Assembly: GCA_036873135.1 (NCBI GenBank)
Contig: JAPTYO010000011.1
Coordinates: 9,384,747 to 9,448,746 of the forward strand
DNA from: Clarkia xantiana subsp. parviflora
Lineage: Eukaryota; Streptophyta; Magnoliopsida; Myrtales; Onagraceae
DNA length: 64,000 nucleotides
Reading direction: 5' to 3'
Both the position numbers and the translations under genes were made by a program. Positions 43,842 to 56,372 of this stretch are shown here, in pieces (positions within the stretch are counted from its first letter, which is position 1; every line of letters begins with the position of its first letter). The notes beneath the pieces were generated by a model. That model was not told the origin of the DNA, did not search any database, and worked only from the letters and a program-made list of their open reading frames with translations.

Positions 43842-46800
43842 TGCTCCCATCTTTTTCTTCTCCTTTCTTTTCATGAAACACATCCTTGATTCCATAGAGC
43901 TTGAGAAGGGCAATATGTTGCTTCTTGACAAGTGCCTTGGTGAGCAAGTCTGCCAATTGGTCCCGAGAAGCAACATGTTTAGCTGAAATTTGCCCTGATT
44001 GAATGTGATGCCTAGTGAAATGACAATCTAACTCAATGTGTTTTGTGCGTTCATGAAACATAGGGTTCTTAGCAATCTTCACAGCTGATTCACTATCTGT
44101 GAAGATGGGTATGGGTAATTGCAAATGCATCCCAAGTTCCTTCAATAGTCTAGCAACCCAAAGAGCTTCTTGTATGGCCACCCTTAAGCATCTATATTCA
44201 GCCTCTGCACTGGAAAGAGAAATTGTGTCTTGCTTCTTTACTTTCCAACCCACCATAGCTCCTCCAAGCCTTACACAATAAGCACTTACTGACTTCCTAC
44301 TAAAAGGACAAGCTGCCCAATCTGAATCACAGTATAGACTCAAGTCAAGGGCATTATTTGAAGGATAAAGCAAACCCTGGCCAGGACTTCCTTTGATGTA
44401 TTTAATGATCCTCATGGCTGCATCATGATGAGACTTCTTAGGTTTATCAACAAATTGACTTATCCTTTGAACTGAGAAGCTAATGTCTGGCCTAGTCATG
44501 GTCAAGTAAAGAAGTTTGCCCACCAATCTTCTAAAAGCAGTGGCATCCTCCAAGAGCAAATCATCAGAAGAAGTCTTTGTAGCCTCATCATACTCACAAG
44601 TAGTGAGTTTGAGGTTGAACTCCATAGGAGTCTCAGTTGGCCTAGCAGCTCCCAATCCAGCCTCTTCAATGAGCTCAAGCGCATACTTCCTTTGATTGAT
44701 GACCAAACCCTCCTTAGACCTAGCAATTTCCAAACCCAAGAAATATCTCAAGTTGCCCAAATCTTTGAGCTTGAAATGGGATTTGAGAGTGGTCTTCAAT
44801 TGGTCAATCATACAGGTATTTGAACCTGTGATGAGTAAGTCATCCACATAAATGAGGAGAAATACTCTATCCTTGCCATTTGCCTTGGTGAACAAGGAAT
44901 GATCAGAAGCACTTTGAGTATATCCATTATTCAACAAGGTATTGGTGAGTTTGATGTTCCATTGCCTAGAAGCTTGTTTCAACCCATAAAGAGACTTTAA
45001 AAGCTTGCATACACGCCTTGGAGAGCCTAGATCAGACTTTGTAGAATCAAAGCCTTGTGGAATATCCATATAGACCTCCTCATGCAAGTCACCCTGAAGG
45101 AAAGCATTGTTCACATCCATGTGAAACAAGCCCCAAGAATAAGAGGCTGCCATTGCCAAAACAATCCTTACAGTTGTCATTTTCACCACAGGGGAAAAGG
45201 TTTCATTGAAGTCAGTCCCTTCTACTTGAGTGAAGCCTTTAGCAACCAGCCTTGCTTTGTATCTCTCAATAGAACCATCAGAATTGTACTTCACCCTAAA
45301 CACCCATTTACAACCAATAGATGACTTACCATGAGGCAGATCCACAATCCTCCATGTGTTGTTATCTTGCAAAGCTTTGATCTCATCCTTCATTGCCACC
45401 ACCCAATTTGAATCCTTGACTGCTTGCTTGTAAGTAGAAGGCTCCCTAACTTTGTCAATGGAGGCCAAGAAGCAAGTAAAGTTAGGATTCAGATGATCAT
45501 ATGAGATATACTTCTCTAAACCAAATACAGCATTGGAAGTAGAAGCTCCTCTAAGTTGAGCAATCCTTGCACTCCTTCTTAATGTTGGGATTTGTGGAGG
45601 CATGACTTCAACCATTGGTGGCTGAGAAGGTGGCTGAGGAGGTTGCTGAGGAGCAATGAATTCATCAAGAATAGGTGGAGAAACCAAAGGAGCTCTATCA
45701 AGAGAACTTTGATCATTAGAAGAAGACTCTTCAATCAATAACTTGGACTCCAAGCAAGTAGGCAACAGAGATCTCAGCTCTGCTTTAGACATGCCAAATG
45801 GGAAGATGTGCTCATGGAAAGCAACATCTCTTGATACATGGAAAGTTGAATTAGATATCTTCATCACAAGATAACCTTTTTGTGAAGTGGAATATCCCAT
45901 TAGAATGCAAGGCTCAGCTCTTGAACCAAATTTATCCAAGTTGTTCAAGTTGGTGGCAAAACACAGACATCCAATGATTCTTAGATGGTTGATGGAAGGT
46001 TGCTTGCCATATAACACCTCCATTGGAGATTTGAAGTGCAAAGAGGATGAAGGTATGCGATTGATCAAGTAACAAGCAGTGAGCACACAATAACCCCAAT
46101 ATTTGATTGGCATAGAAGCCTGAAAACGCAATGCCCTTGCTATATTCAAAATTTGTCTATGCTTGCGCTCCACTCTTCCATTCTGCTGAGGAGTGTAAGG
46201 ACAACTAGTTTGGTGTTGAATTCCCAAAAGAAGGAAATGATCCTTGCAAATGGAATTGATGAACTCAGATCCATTGTCACTCCTAGCAATCTTGACCATA
46301 GTCCCAAACTGGTTCTGAACCATCAATAAAAAACTTTGGATGTGGATGAAAGTATCACTCTTATGCTTCATCAAGAAAACCCAAGTAGCCCTTGAGAAGT
46401 CATCCACAATTGTAAGAAAATATTGGTAGCCTTTGATGGTTGGAACTTTGTATGGACCCCAAAGATCCAAATGTATTAAGGCAAAAGGAGTAGAGGCATG
46501 TGATTGACTAATAGGAAATGATAATCTGGTTTGCTTGGCCAAAGGACAGATGGTACATTGTTTGACACAACTTCTAGAAGAATCACTTAAACACAACACA
46601 TTATTCAAATGACTCAAATGTGTAGCTGAAATGTGTCCCAAACGCCTATGCCAGGTCCAAGCATTCTCCTTATTTGTTTTAGAAATGGTATGAGCTGCCA
46701 CCACCTTGCTTGAGCTTGAAGGTACTGAATCCCTGAGTGTATAAAGCCCCTTAGATCTCTCACCAATCACCATTGGCTTCCCAACATGGCCCTGAATCAA

Positions 46801-48297
46801 CACATTGGCAAAAGTGAATATAACTTTGCAATTCAATTGAGTTGGGAGTTTAGACACTGAGATCAAGTTGAACTTGAAATCAGGCACATAAAGGATGTCA
46901 TCCAAGGTGAAACCAGAAGAGAAGGAGCAGCTCCCAATATGAGTAATCCTACATTTGTTACCATTAGGCAAATGAACAAATTGATGATTGGAATCAGTCT
47001 TTCTCAAGTTGTGTAGCCAGCTCAAATGATGAGTGATGTGGTTTGTAGCACCTGAGTCTACAATCCATATCATAGAAGAAGATGGATTGGATATACCTGC
47101 CATGTTCACACGTACAAGCTCATCATCTTCATTAGAAAGAGGCTCAAAATCATCTTGAATTGCCACATGTTGAACCCTTCTATCCAAACCAGTGTGCAAA
47201 ATCCTTTTCTCACATGTCCCATGAAAAATCCTCTTATCCCCAGCAGCTACATGCTCAACCAAGTTAGATTGAGGACTCTCATCAATGCTAACATTAGCTG
47301 AATTCCATGGACGTTTCAAAGCAGAAGAAGGTGCAAGTTGTGGATGCTTCTTCCAACATGTCTCCACTTTGTGCCCCATCTTGCCACAATAGGAGCATAA
47401 CCAATTAGACTTATCAATCTTGCCTGTTTTCCCAGTTGAAGCATTAGAAGCCCCATTGAAACCTCCATAAGATGAAATCCCTCCATTGGAATTGTAGTTT
47501 CTTGGAAAAGAAGCATTAGGCCTTGAACCATTACCTCCATTGCCTGAGCCATTGCCATTGCCATAGTTAGGACCCCTTGAATTGAGGAAGTTCCTTTGAG
47601 AGTATAAAGCAGTAGCTTCTCCCATATCCCCTATTGAACCAGCAATTGCACGTTGACTCTCTTCTTGCAATAACACAGAGAAAGCCACACTTAATGAAGG
47701 GAGTGGTTGCCTCATCAATAAGCTACTTCTTACATGAGCAAATGATTCATTCAGTCCCAAGAGGAAAGCAATCAGTCTTTGTTTCTCCTTATGTTCATTG
47801 ATAATCTTGCTATCAGCTGAGCACTCAAGCCTCAAATCATCAATAGAACCCAACGCATCCCACAACTGCTTCATTTTCCCAAAATACTCAGTGATTGAAA
47901 GAGCACCTTGTGAACATTGGTATATTTCTCTTGTGAGCTGGAAGATTTGTGTACCATCAACTTTATCAAACATTTCTTTAAGATCATTCCAAATAGACAA
48001 AGCTGTGTTGTTGTAAACCAAACCATTGACCAGCTCCTTAGCAACTGTGTTCCTAAGCCACGCCTTAACAATGGCATTGGCCCTATCCCATCTCACATGT
48101 TGTGCCACAGGGACACTCAATCTTGAGAAGCTGCCATCAATAAAACCAATCTTGTTCTTGACAAGAAGTCCTTCCTTGATAGCTGTACTCCAGGCATGGT
48201 AGTTGCTGGAACCTTGGAGCTGAAATGGAATCAACAACAAGCCAGTGGTGTCCGATGGATGTAAATAGAGAGGATCCTCAATGGTGTTATCAGCCAT
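43837..48297 (-). CDS. Copia gag-pol polyprotein, 1,486 residues, intact
   Basis: Starts at ATG 48297, about 550 bp after the 5' LTR. Residues about 20-215 are the Copia gag (GSSNYHAWSTAIKEGLL). The zinc knuckle CSYCGKMGHKVETC is at 301-314, and protease WIVDSGA has Asp 414. Integrase has H555/H560 with C581/C584 and a catalytic triad D611, D674, E710 (35 residues between the last two). RT covers about 980-1220, with MDVNNAFLQGD and YVDD at 1150-1153. RNase H begins near YCDSDW (D1324) and ends in RDQLADLLTKAL. All catalytic residues looked for are present and no stop or frameshift was seen. The product makes particles, cleaves itself, copies the RNA and integrates it. Non-coding text between PBS and ATG is unremarkable. 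Confidence 0.97.
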   Translation of the reverse strand: MADNTIEDPLYLHPSDTTGLLLIPFQLQGSSNYHAWSTAIKEGLLVKNKIGFIDGSFSRLSVPVAQHVRWDRANAIVKAWLRNTVAKELVNGLVYNNTALSIWNDLKEMFDKVDGTQIFQLTREIYQCSQGALSITEYFGKMKQLWDALGSIDDLRLECSADSKIINEHKEKQRLIAFLLGLNESFAHVRSSLLMRQPLPSLSVAFSVLLQEESQRAIAGSIGDMGEATALYSQRNFLNSRGPNYGNGNGSGNGGNGSRPNASFPRNYNSNGGISSYGGFNGASNASTGKTGKIDKSNWLCSYCGKMGHKVETCWKKHPQLAPSSALKRPWNSANVSIDESPQSNLVEHVAAGDKRIFHGTCEKRILHTGLDRRVQHVAIQDDFEPLSNEDDELVRVNMAGISNPSSSMIWIVDSGATNHITHHLSWLHNLRKTDSNHQFVHLPNGNKCRITHIGSCSFSSGFTLDDILYVPDFKFNLISVSKLPTQLNCKVIFTFANVLIQGHVGKPMVIGERSKGLYTLRDSVPSSSSKVVAAHTISKTNKENAWTWHRRLGHISATHLSHLNNVLCLSDSSRSCVKQCTICPLAKQTRLSFPISQSHASTPFALIHLDLWGPYKVPTIKGYQYFLTIVDDFSRATWVFLMKHKSDTFIHIQSFLLMVQNQFGTMVKIARSDNGSEFINSICKDHFLLLGIQHQTSCPYTPQQNGRVERKHRQILNIARALRFQASMPIKYWGYCVLTACYLINRIPSSSLHFKSPMEVLYGKQPSINHLRIIGCLCFATNLNNLDKFGSRAEPCILMGYSTSQKGYLVMKISNSTFHVSRDVAFHEHIFPFGMSKAELRSLLPTCLESKLLIEESSSNDQSSLDRAPLVSPPILDEFIAPQQPPQPPSQPPMVEVMPPQIPTLRRSARIAQLRGASTSNAVFGLEKYISYDHLNPNFTCFLASIDKVREPSTYKQAVKDSNWVVAMKDEIKALQDNNTWRIVDLPHGKSSIGCKWVFRVKYNSDGSIERYKARLVAKGFTQVEGTDFNETFSPVVKMTTVRIVLAMAASYSWGLFHMDVNNAFLQGDLHEEVYMDIPQGFDSTKSDLGSPRRVCKLLKSLYGLKQASRQWNIKLTNTLLNNGYTQSASDHSLFTKANGKDRVFLLIYVDDLLITGSNTCMIDQLKTTLKSHFKLKDLGNLRYFLGLEIARSKEGLVINQRKYALELIEEAGLGAARPTETPMEFNLKLTTCEYDEATKTSSDDLLLEDATAFRRLVGKLLYLTMTRPDISFSVQRISQFVDKPKKSHHDAAMRIIKYIKGSPGQGLLYPSNNALDLSLYCDSDWAACPFSRKSVSAYCVRLGGAMVGWKVKKQDTISLSSAEAEYRCLRVAIQEALWVARLLKELGMHLQLPIPIFTDSESAVKIAKNPMFHERTKHIELDCHFTRHHIQSGQISAKHVASRDQLADLLTKALVKKQHIALLKLYGIKDVFHEKKGEEKDGSI

Positions 48298-48841
48298 AAT
48301 CCAGCACCAATTCCACTGATATTAAGATTCAAATAGATTTGAATTGCAAGAAAATCCAGCAAACTATCAACCACAGCCACACAATTCCAACGGAAATGGC
48401 CAAAAGAGTACAATTATGCAAGCTGGACAATAGGACAAAAGATGCCAGCCAAATCCAGCAATACGCAACTATCCAGATCAAAAGAATGCAGCAATCCAAT
48501 CCAGAAGTGCTCAGAATTGAATCAAGATCACGAAATCCATAATCGTAATCAAGAAAACTGGCTAAGTAAGCACAATTTGAACCAAAACTTGTAGATGAAG
48601 CAAATGCGATGAAGAAACTTGGCCGGAAAGCAACTAGCAATGCTACGCAGAATTGATCCAAAAACAACTTCAATTGAGCTGAGAATCAACTCAGTTCATG
48701 ATCCAAGAGACTTACTAAGAGTCGAAATCAAGCGGAATCAAGAATAGAAGCACAAATCCAAGCTGAAATCGAAGAATCGAAGCCAAAGATCCACCGGAAA
48801 CCAGCTGAATCCAGGTTGCTTGATCGCCAAGAAACGTACAT

Positions 48842-48853
48842 GCTCTGATACCA
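48842..48853 (-). promoter_or_regulatory. Copia primer-binding site, initiator tRNA-Met
   Basis: The minus strand reads TGGTATCAGAGC, touching the last base of the 5' LTR. Confidence 0.93.
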
Positions 48854-49049
48854 TATAAAGCTTGGAGGATTTAGATTGAATATGAAATGTATTGATCAAC
48901 CAAAATCATGTGTTACAATGTATAGGACTAGTATATATACTAGTAAGAAGATCTAACTAACTAAACTAACTTAGTTCACAAGCTAAGCTAATCTAGTGAT
49001 CTAGTATGCACAAGGATATATTGTATGTGGAAAGCTATACATTCCTATA
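48854..49049 (-). repeat. 5' LTR of the intact Copia
   Basis: 196 bp, identical to 43646-43841. A palindromic TAGTATATATACTA near 48928-48941 may hold the TATA box. Confidence 0.95.
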
Positions 49050-49054
49050 GTCAC

Positions 49055-51492
49055 GATGAGAAATTGTTGTAGTTTCATGAGAAGAATTGACGGGTCAAAT
49101 GAATTGAGAATTTGAAATTTTAAAGTTTGAGAAAAGTAAAAGAGACAAATATGTCGATGGTTGTATGACTCTTAAGTATTATATTAAATGATTAATACAT
49201 GTTAAACTTGAATGACATATATAATAGATTTTGAGTCAACCGAAATTGATTTGGGCCACAAATTACAATCCATGAGAAAGTTTCGTGAGTTTGGTTGATA
49301 ACTTTTGTGGTTTTGACATAATTTATTAGATTTGAACATTTTTTAGCAAATAATGGCAGCAAATCTAGAAACGTCCAGTTTTTACGACTCTACACGTGTT
49401 TTTACTCACAAAAGGACTATGATTACGTTGCAAATCAGTTTTCAAGATAAATGCATAAAAATGTGCATTTTCACGATCTAGAAACGAGTTTTTAACTACA
49501 TAGGTGTACAATATTGCTTTTGCATTCTGGCCGAAAGTGTTAATGTTCGAGCTCTTCTTCCTATTGAGACTTCTTTAGCAGAATTCGAATTCGATTCGAC
49601 TATGTGCTTTGCAACTCGCTTTATCAGTTGGTCCAACCAATTGTAATTAGTTTTTGATATAGCAATAGCCCATGAGTCTAATCAACCAGTGGCCTATATC
49701 ATCTATTAGTTTTCTCCAAGCCCAACAAGCGGAAGTCTCCAAAGTCCAAACTCAACTAATTACCCATCTAAAACGTTTAGTGTGCTGCTAGCCTGCTGGC
49801 TGCTACAAAGGGCTGGGGAAAAACGGTTGGGCCGAACCGGATTGGAATTCAGTTTGGATTTTGGAACCGATTTATTATTAAGTTAACCAAACAGTATTTT
49901 TTTTAAAAAAATAATTTTTATTTTAAGGAATTTAAATAATTTGAGCGAAATATTGTTTTTCTCCTTAAAGCAAACACCGATGTTCAATAAACGACGCCTT
50001 CCCACAATGCTATTAGTAAAATATTTTTAAATATTTTTTTAATTAAGGGTTAGAACTTACGTAAGTTTATGGTTTAATTTTTAAATTTCTATTGAGTTGG
50101 ATGAACGATTTGACCGGATTAACTCTAGATGATAAAATAGTTTTAATATTTAAGATTAATCCGATCAAATTATTCAACCAACACAAAAAAGTTTTAGAAA
50201 TAAAAACCTATTTATTAAAATTTGAAAAAAGAGAACATGATCAAGCAGAAAAAATAATGAAAAGTCGCTTTATTTTTTTTGCTGAACTGAATTTTTTTTG
50301 TCATATGCTTAAGTAGATTTAGCTATAATAGTATATATGAGGCCTTTTTTCTTTGGGGCCTAAAGCCCTAGCTTTAGCGGCCTTACCCTTGGGCCGGCCA
50401 TGCCCGCACGAGTATAAGTGTATATTATATATATTTAAGTGTAACCTAAGTCTACTAACTATAGTTTAAGTAACTTTACTATAGTTAAAATAAAAAAAAA
50501 ACCCTAGAGTTAGACGATGGATGATGTTTGAACTTGTTGAATTTTGTATTGATGTGTTGAACTTGCATGTATTAGAAATGGATGGACTTCATGTTAGATT
50601 TTTTTTTTTTAAAAGATATTTGGTTCAAATGCGGGCTAGGCCGAGCCCGAGTCCCGTTGTACCGACTCGGGTGGGACATTTTCTTTGAATTCGGGCTCGG
50701 GTTCGGGCTCAGGCAAAAGCCCGCCCGTCCCGAGCTAACTCCTAATTCGTGGATCTCACTTTGCTAGACCACTTTTATTAAAAAGACGAAATTACCATGT
50801 ATACTCAACTTATCATTCTCATTAAAATTATTAAAATCTAAAAATTAATTTCTACATAACACCATCTACCCATCGCCGGCCGCCACAACACGTCATCATC
50901 GTTTCTGTTGTAGGGGAAGTCTTCATCTACTCTTCTAATTGAAGCAATTTAATTTTTCATTAAAATTGACACACAATTTTGTCAATTTCAACATAAAAAA
51001 ATCGGAATTTAGTAGTATATTCTTCAATTTGATGTCTGAAATACGATTACATCTTAAACTGATGAATGAGCGACAACTATGGTGAAATCTGCAAGATGAC
51101 ATATAAAAATCAACAAGGACATGCTTGTCGATTTCGTATGGTTGCTGATCACTCCCAATTTAAGGTATAGCCATGTTTTAGTTGTTAAATAAAAAAGGAT
51201 ACCACTAAAATTAGATTGATTTTATATTGAAATTGATAAATTTGTTGATACGATTCTAATTAAGAAAGTGATTAGATGAAGAGCTGAGAAATAGATCGGA
51301 TTGTCCATTAGAATATGAATATGAGAAGAACGGGAAGTACAAGAGACCAACGTCAATACATATTCAATCCATGCCTTCCTAATGCTCTCGATGGAAGAAT
51401 ATATGAGCCTAGAAAGTTAATCCATTAACCCAAACTTCTTACTTAATTCTGTTTAACTCATAATTATTAAAATCATAAAGCCCCTTATCTAA
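49055..51492. other. AT-rich DNA with small GC-rich islands
   Basis: No gene recognised. GC-rich patches at about 49805-49860 (GGTTGGGCCGAACCGG) and 50635-50735 (GGGCTCGGGTTCGGGCTC) resemble ends of hAT-like elements such as those at 41.5-43.5 kb, but no inverted partner with an 8-bp TSD was found. The rest shows nothing. Confidence 0.4.
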
Positions 51493-53227
51493 TCTACTAT
51501 CTACTATCTATTATCTATTATATTATATTAATTCGGCATCGGAAGCCCTCTGGCTGACACGTGGACAGATCGCCCTGTCACCGTTTCCAAATTTAGTTGG
51601 AATTTAATAGGTGTTCTCTAAATTTAGATACAAAATATTGATTGATTGAAAATTAAGAAGTATTTTTATCTCCTATTTTTGTCTCTACGCAATTTAAAAA
51701 AACAAATTAATTTAAAGTTTCCATTTAAATAGTTATTCTATACAGTTTGGTTCCGGAAGACCGTAGGCCGCCACATAAGCAGTATATATATAGAATAATA
51801 AATAATATTAAACAATATAATGTGTATCTAAAAATATATATAGCACGTATCATCGATTTCTTTATATAAAGTTATAAACAATATATATATATATATATAT
51901 ATAGCAATAGAACTATTTATAATAATGTTCATATACAAAATCAATATTAATAATTTTAGAATGAAAAAAACGTATCTTATATATAGGAGAGTATTAATGA
52001 TAATAACATTGCTTAATATTTGCATACAAATATGGTATGTAAACAAACTTAATATATTTATATAATTTTTATATATGCATTGCTTCAGTAAAATAATGAT
52101 TATATACAAAATCAATATTTATAAATTTAGAATAAAAAATCGTAAATTATATATATGCATTGCTTCATTGATTTTTATATCCATCTTAGGGTTTGAAGTG
52201 GGTGATTATGCCACAATTACGAGGGTATTCTTTTTGTATACACTTCAAGCAACACTATGTGAGTTCAAGTGGGTGCCACTTCGACGAGCTTCCATGGGCC
52301 TTTGCTTGAGCTTAGGGATCGGATCAGTTGGCACGTTACATAAAGAGCAGCTGGACGATAAAATATGGAAGGATGGGATATAAATTTACAAGATATAGAG
52401 CTTTGCTTTAATTTGAAATTCAATTGTTACGTTCGGTGTTTATTTTCGGTATATTAGTTATTTAGTTAATGTTGATTCTCGATGTTAATTGTTTTGCTTT
52501 ATTTAAGGTGTTCTTCGGGCTTCGATCAATTAAATACAAATATTGGAGGGTTTTTGAGTTTAAGGTCAGTATCATATAAATATTCTCTTCTTTTTTTGTT
52601 ACTTCACGTTTTACTTATAAACTTTCTTTCTTTAATTAAGTGCACTCATATTTTATGTTGATGAACAGATCTCATATTACATGCTCCCAGCCTCTTCCTA
52701 CCCCAGATCGTGTATAGTCGTTGTGATCTTGACATATGTATTTAGTGTAATTAACTTTTTCGATGTTTTCTAAAAACATATTAAGATTGGTGAACCTAAA
52801 AAGAAAATAGTAAATTTAAAGATACGTGTCAAGATTATTTCAGTAAGGTACGATTCGAGATAGAAAGAGTGTGACAAGTGATCTTCATCCTTAATGAACA
52901 TGTGATTTTCACTGATTGATATGTACATTATGAACCCTAGCTAGCTATCGCCGTAAGTAACTATATAATGCTTTGTAGACTCTTCTTATTACAATATAAT
53001 AATATTATGATAATAAAAGTTGGAGGATGATTGCCATAGAGAAAGAAAGGTACATATGGAGGAGAAGATCAAAACAAGGAAGAAGCTACCAGAGGCAAAA
53101 GGACGACCACCACTAATCCCGCTGGCCAGTATGTTACTACTGATCACATCATGCAAATAAAAGAGTTCTTGACAAGATCAAGGACAAGTCATTAATCCCA
53201 CTAGGCCATTATATAAAATATTTTTCT

Positions 53228-53292
<65 letters not shown>

Positions 53293-53750
53293 GTACATGT
53301 TTTGTATGTTCTACCAATATTACCAAGACAAATGTAAACTATTTTCTAAAAAAGCTGAGCATATGTGTTGGCAGGAGGTAGAGACTAGAGAATTACAAGT
53401 CTATCTAACCTCAAAAAGAATAATGACATCATAAACATTTTGAAAATTACGCTTACAATATGAGAAATGTTATTTTTATTTAGGTAACCTAAATTGATTA
53501 ATAGTGGCTCAACTTTTTCAGAAATTTGAAAGATGCATCAACTTAGTAACTGCGACCGTAGCTTAGTATCCCAGTTGATGAGACTGTAAAGTTTGGACAT
53601 ATTATGGATCACTCAAGTTATGCGACCCACTACGTACAACAATATTTTTTATTTTCATTGTTGTTGCTTAAATTTAAGAGCGTGTATTAGGGAATTTTAG
53701 TTTTCTTATAGAAAATGATTATTATTGAAAAAAATTATAAGCATAACAAT

Positions 53751-53798
<48 letters not shown>

Positions 53799-54074
53799 TG
53801 GCTTAGTAAATTTTCAACTATTTGATTTTTTTTTAGTTTAAATTAATCGGTAAATGGTTTATATTATGTAAAAAAAATGGCTATGTTATAATTTTAAGTT
53901 TGTATATTTTTTTTTAATATTTTCTAAGTTATCATATTATCAAATACATTTAAGATTAACTAATATAATTTTAACTGCTTATATATTGTAATGATAAATT
54001 GTTTCTGTATAACAATTTTAACCAAAGAAAATTTCAATTTTATTGCCCGCGCGGTGCGCGGGTTTAGTAGCTAG
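51493..54074 (+). mobile_element. Helitron copy 1 (non-autonomous)
   Basis: The 5' end is probably TCTACTATCTACTATC at 51493 (A before TC). The 3' end is the hairpin CCCGCGCGGTGCGCGGG (54046-54062), eight bases, then CTAG (54071-54074), then T: the Helitron 3' signature. From TATTATATTAATTCGGCATC on, the first 300 bp match copies 2 and 3 (shared GACACGTGGACAG and CGGAAGACC...GGCCGCCAC). No Rep/helicase is encoded. The interior (52180-52380, 53030-53110) has coding-like pieces, for example VPLRRASMGLCLSLGIGSVG, that I cannot identify. Confidence 0.82.
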
Positions 54075-54498
54075 TATTATATTAATTCGGCATCGGAAGC
54101 CCGCTGGCCGACACGTGGACAGTCCACGTAGTCACAGTTTCTTAATTTAATCGGAATTTAATAGGGGTTCTCTAAATTTAGATACATAATATTGATTGGT
54201 TGAAAATTAAGAAGTATTTTTATCTCCTAATTTGGTCTCTACGCAATTTAAAGAAATAAATTAATTAAAAGTTTCCTTTTAAATAGTAAATCTATACAGT
54301 TTGGCTCCGGAAGACCACAGGCCGCCACGTAAGCAATTTATATATGGAATAAACTTATATAAATTTATACCGTGTATATTATTATTATATTAAATATAAG
54401 AAGGACGCCGTAATTAATATAGGATTAGTGTATATATATAGAATATAGGGTTTCCCCAAGCAAACACAATATAGGGTTTCTCCAAGCAAAACATCATC

Positions 54499-54592
<94 letters not shown>

Positions 54593-56322
54593 TATAAGAA
54601 CGGTGCCATAATTAATATAGGATTAGTGTATATATATAGAATATAGGGTTTTCCCAAGCAAACGTACTCATGTTGTTTCTATGCACGTCTTATTCTGATG
54701 GTTGGGACTATGGAGTCGTACATGGTAAGCATATTATCATTATTTTCTTATATAATACGTTTATATTTATTTGGTTAGTCACTGATGATAAATTATACAT
54801 CAAATCCTATTTTCTGCAGGCTTCTTTATCCAGCTCAGGAGTTTGGATGATGACATGGCACTTTCAAGAATAACCATTGGTGATATTGGTATGAAATTTA
54901 GGAGTGAAACCTATAACACTATGGATAACCGGGTGGTTTAGTTGATCATGTGCGCATTCAAGGATTATAGGTTGATGAGGTTGATTTTTACATATTTCCT
55001 TGCTCATATAATGATTTTATTAAATTTTGCACGGGTAATGATTTTAGGAGTTCAATTTAACTAAATCTTTGAAGGAGTTTTATAAATGAGTTTCAAGAAT
55101 TTCATCTTGATAGCCATCTAAATTTCCTTAGGGTTTCACAAATCACGTCAAAGGAAGGGAAGTATGTGATGTCAAATGCTTCTCACTAGCTGGTATATGG
55201 AACGATGGTTTATGTGTGGTAGATTATAGTGGTTAATGCATCTTGTGCTTAATTATCTGCTTTATCACGAGCTGTTACCATTGCTACACGCTATTATGCT
55301 TTTGGCTCACAGAAAGGAAGTCCCGAGATCCAGGTAGAAAACTCTACACGAGTTGTTACCATTGCGGGTGATTGTGTTAATTTGTTCTCATCTGCTTTGC
55401 AGGTGATAAGTTTTTGTCTTGGTAGTGTTGGTTGGTCGTGAAAATTTGACGAATATATATGTATCAAAGAGCTAGCATGAACAAGATGTGATCTTCTCGT
55501 GGTTGGTTGTCCACCTACCTATCATGGTTTGTCCTCATAGCTTCTTATCAACATGATAAAGTTCCCTCAATTCATTTCCTCCTAAATATTACTTAAAAAA
55601 TTCATGTCCGAGTCCTTACAATTGTAATTTGTGTTTTAATTTCTTGACCAATTGCTCATTAAGATGATGTTATATGTTGGTTAATCAAGTAATTAATTTT
55701 ATGTTTGCAAAAGATATGTTTAAAAGAATCAGCACTTTTATATGAGTTTTTCAAGAATACAACATGATACAATATGTGCACTATAAAAAAAAAAAGTTAG
55801 CTAATCACAATTCTACTCATTGTTGTATAGTTTCTTTAATTTTGCACCAAAAAAGATTCATTAGTATTCACAACTTTATTTTGTTTGGTTACTAACGAGA
55901 TCTTTTTAATTATTTTTTATGCAGAAATACTTGGTGGACATGACATTGAAATTACAAATTATAAGGCCGGAAAAAAGTGGGGATGTAGTTCTGAGGTTGT
56001 AGTGAAGGCGAGCGGAATTATATAAATAATAAATACTCGAGCTTAGTTAAGTTCTTTCTATTTTAGTTACTTCTTAAACTCTATATGTAAATGTTGATTA
56101 ATTCGTAAAATCATTTATTGTTATATGTATATACCTTATAATGTCATTTTAGGAATTAAACTAAAATAACTAGCTAACACATAATAATAAAAAAGAAAAA
56201 AAAATACTAACTAAATTTAACCTTAATTATAGAAATATAAAATATATATATTACCCTATAACTATTCCATATATATGTTCAATATTTTTACTTAAAATCA
56301 ATTTTGATTCATCCGTAAAAGA

Positions 56323-56372
<50 letters not shown>

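Larger units (their letters stand above)
43641..49054 (-). mobile_element. Intact young Copia retrotransposon (Ale-like)
   Basis: Two LTRs of 196 bp (43646-43841 and 48854-49049) that I read as identical base for base; TSD GTCAC on both sides (43641-43645, 49050-49054). A primer site TGGTATCAGAGC touches the 5' LTR (48854). The ends are TATAGG...TTTATA, not TG...CA. A single uninterrupted polyprotein fills the interior. Short LTRs, one ORF and the domain order fit the Ale/Retrofit group; the lineage call is tentative. With identical LTRs the insertion should be recent and the element possibly still active. Confidence 0.96.

Noticed and set aside
49800..50740. A further hAT element based on CCGAACCGG and CGGGCTCGGG patches
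   Set aside because: The composition is similar to hAT ends, but no terminal inverted repeat with an 8-bp TSD could be located.
54385..54657. Minus-strand frame of Ile-Tyr repeats
   Set aside because: It is a translation of an AT microsatellite.
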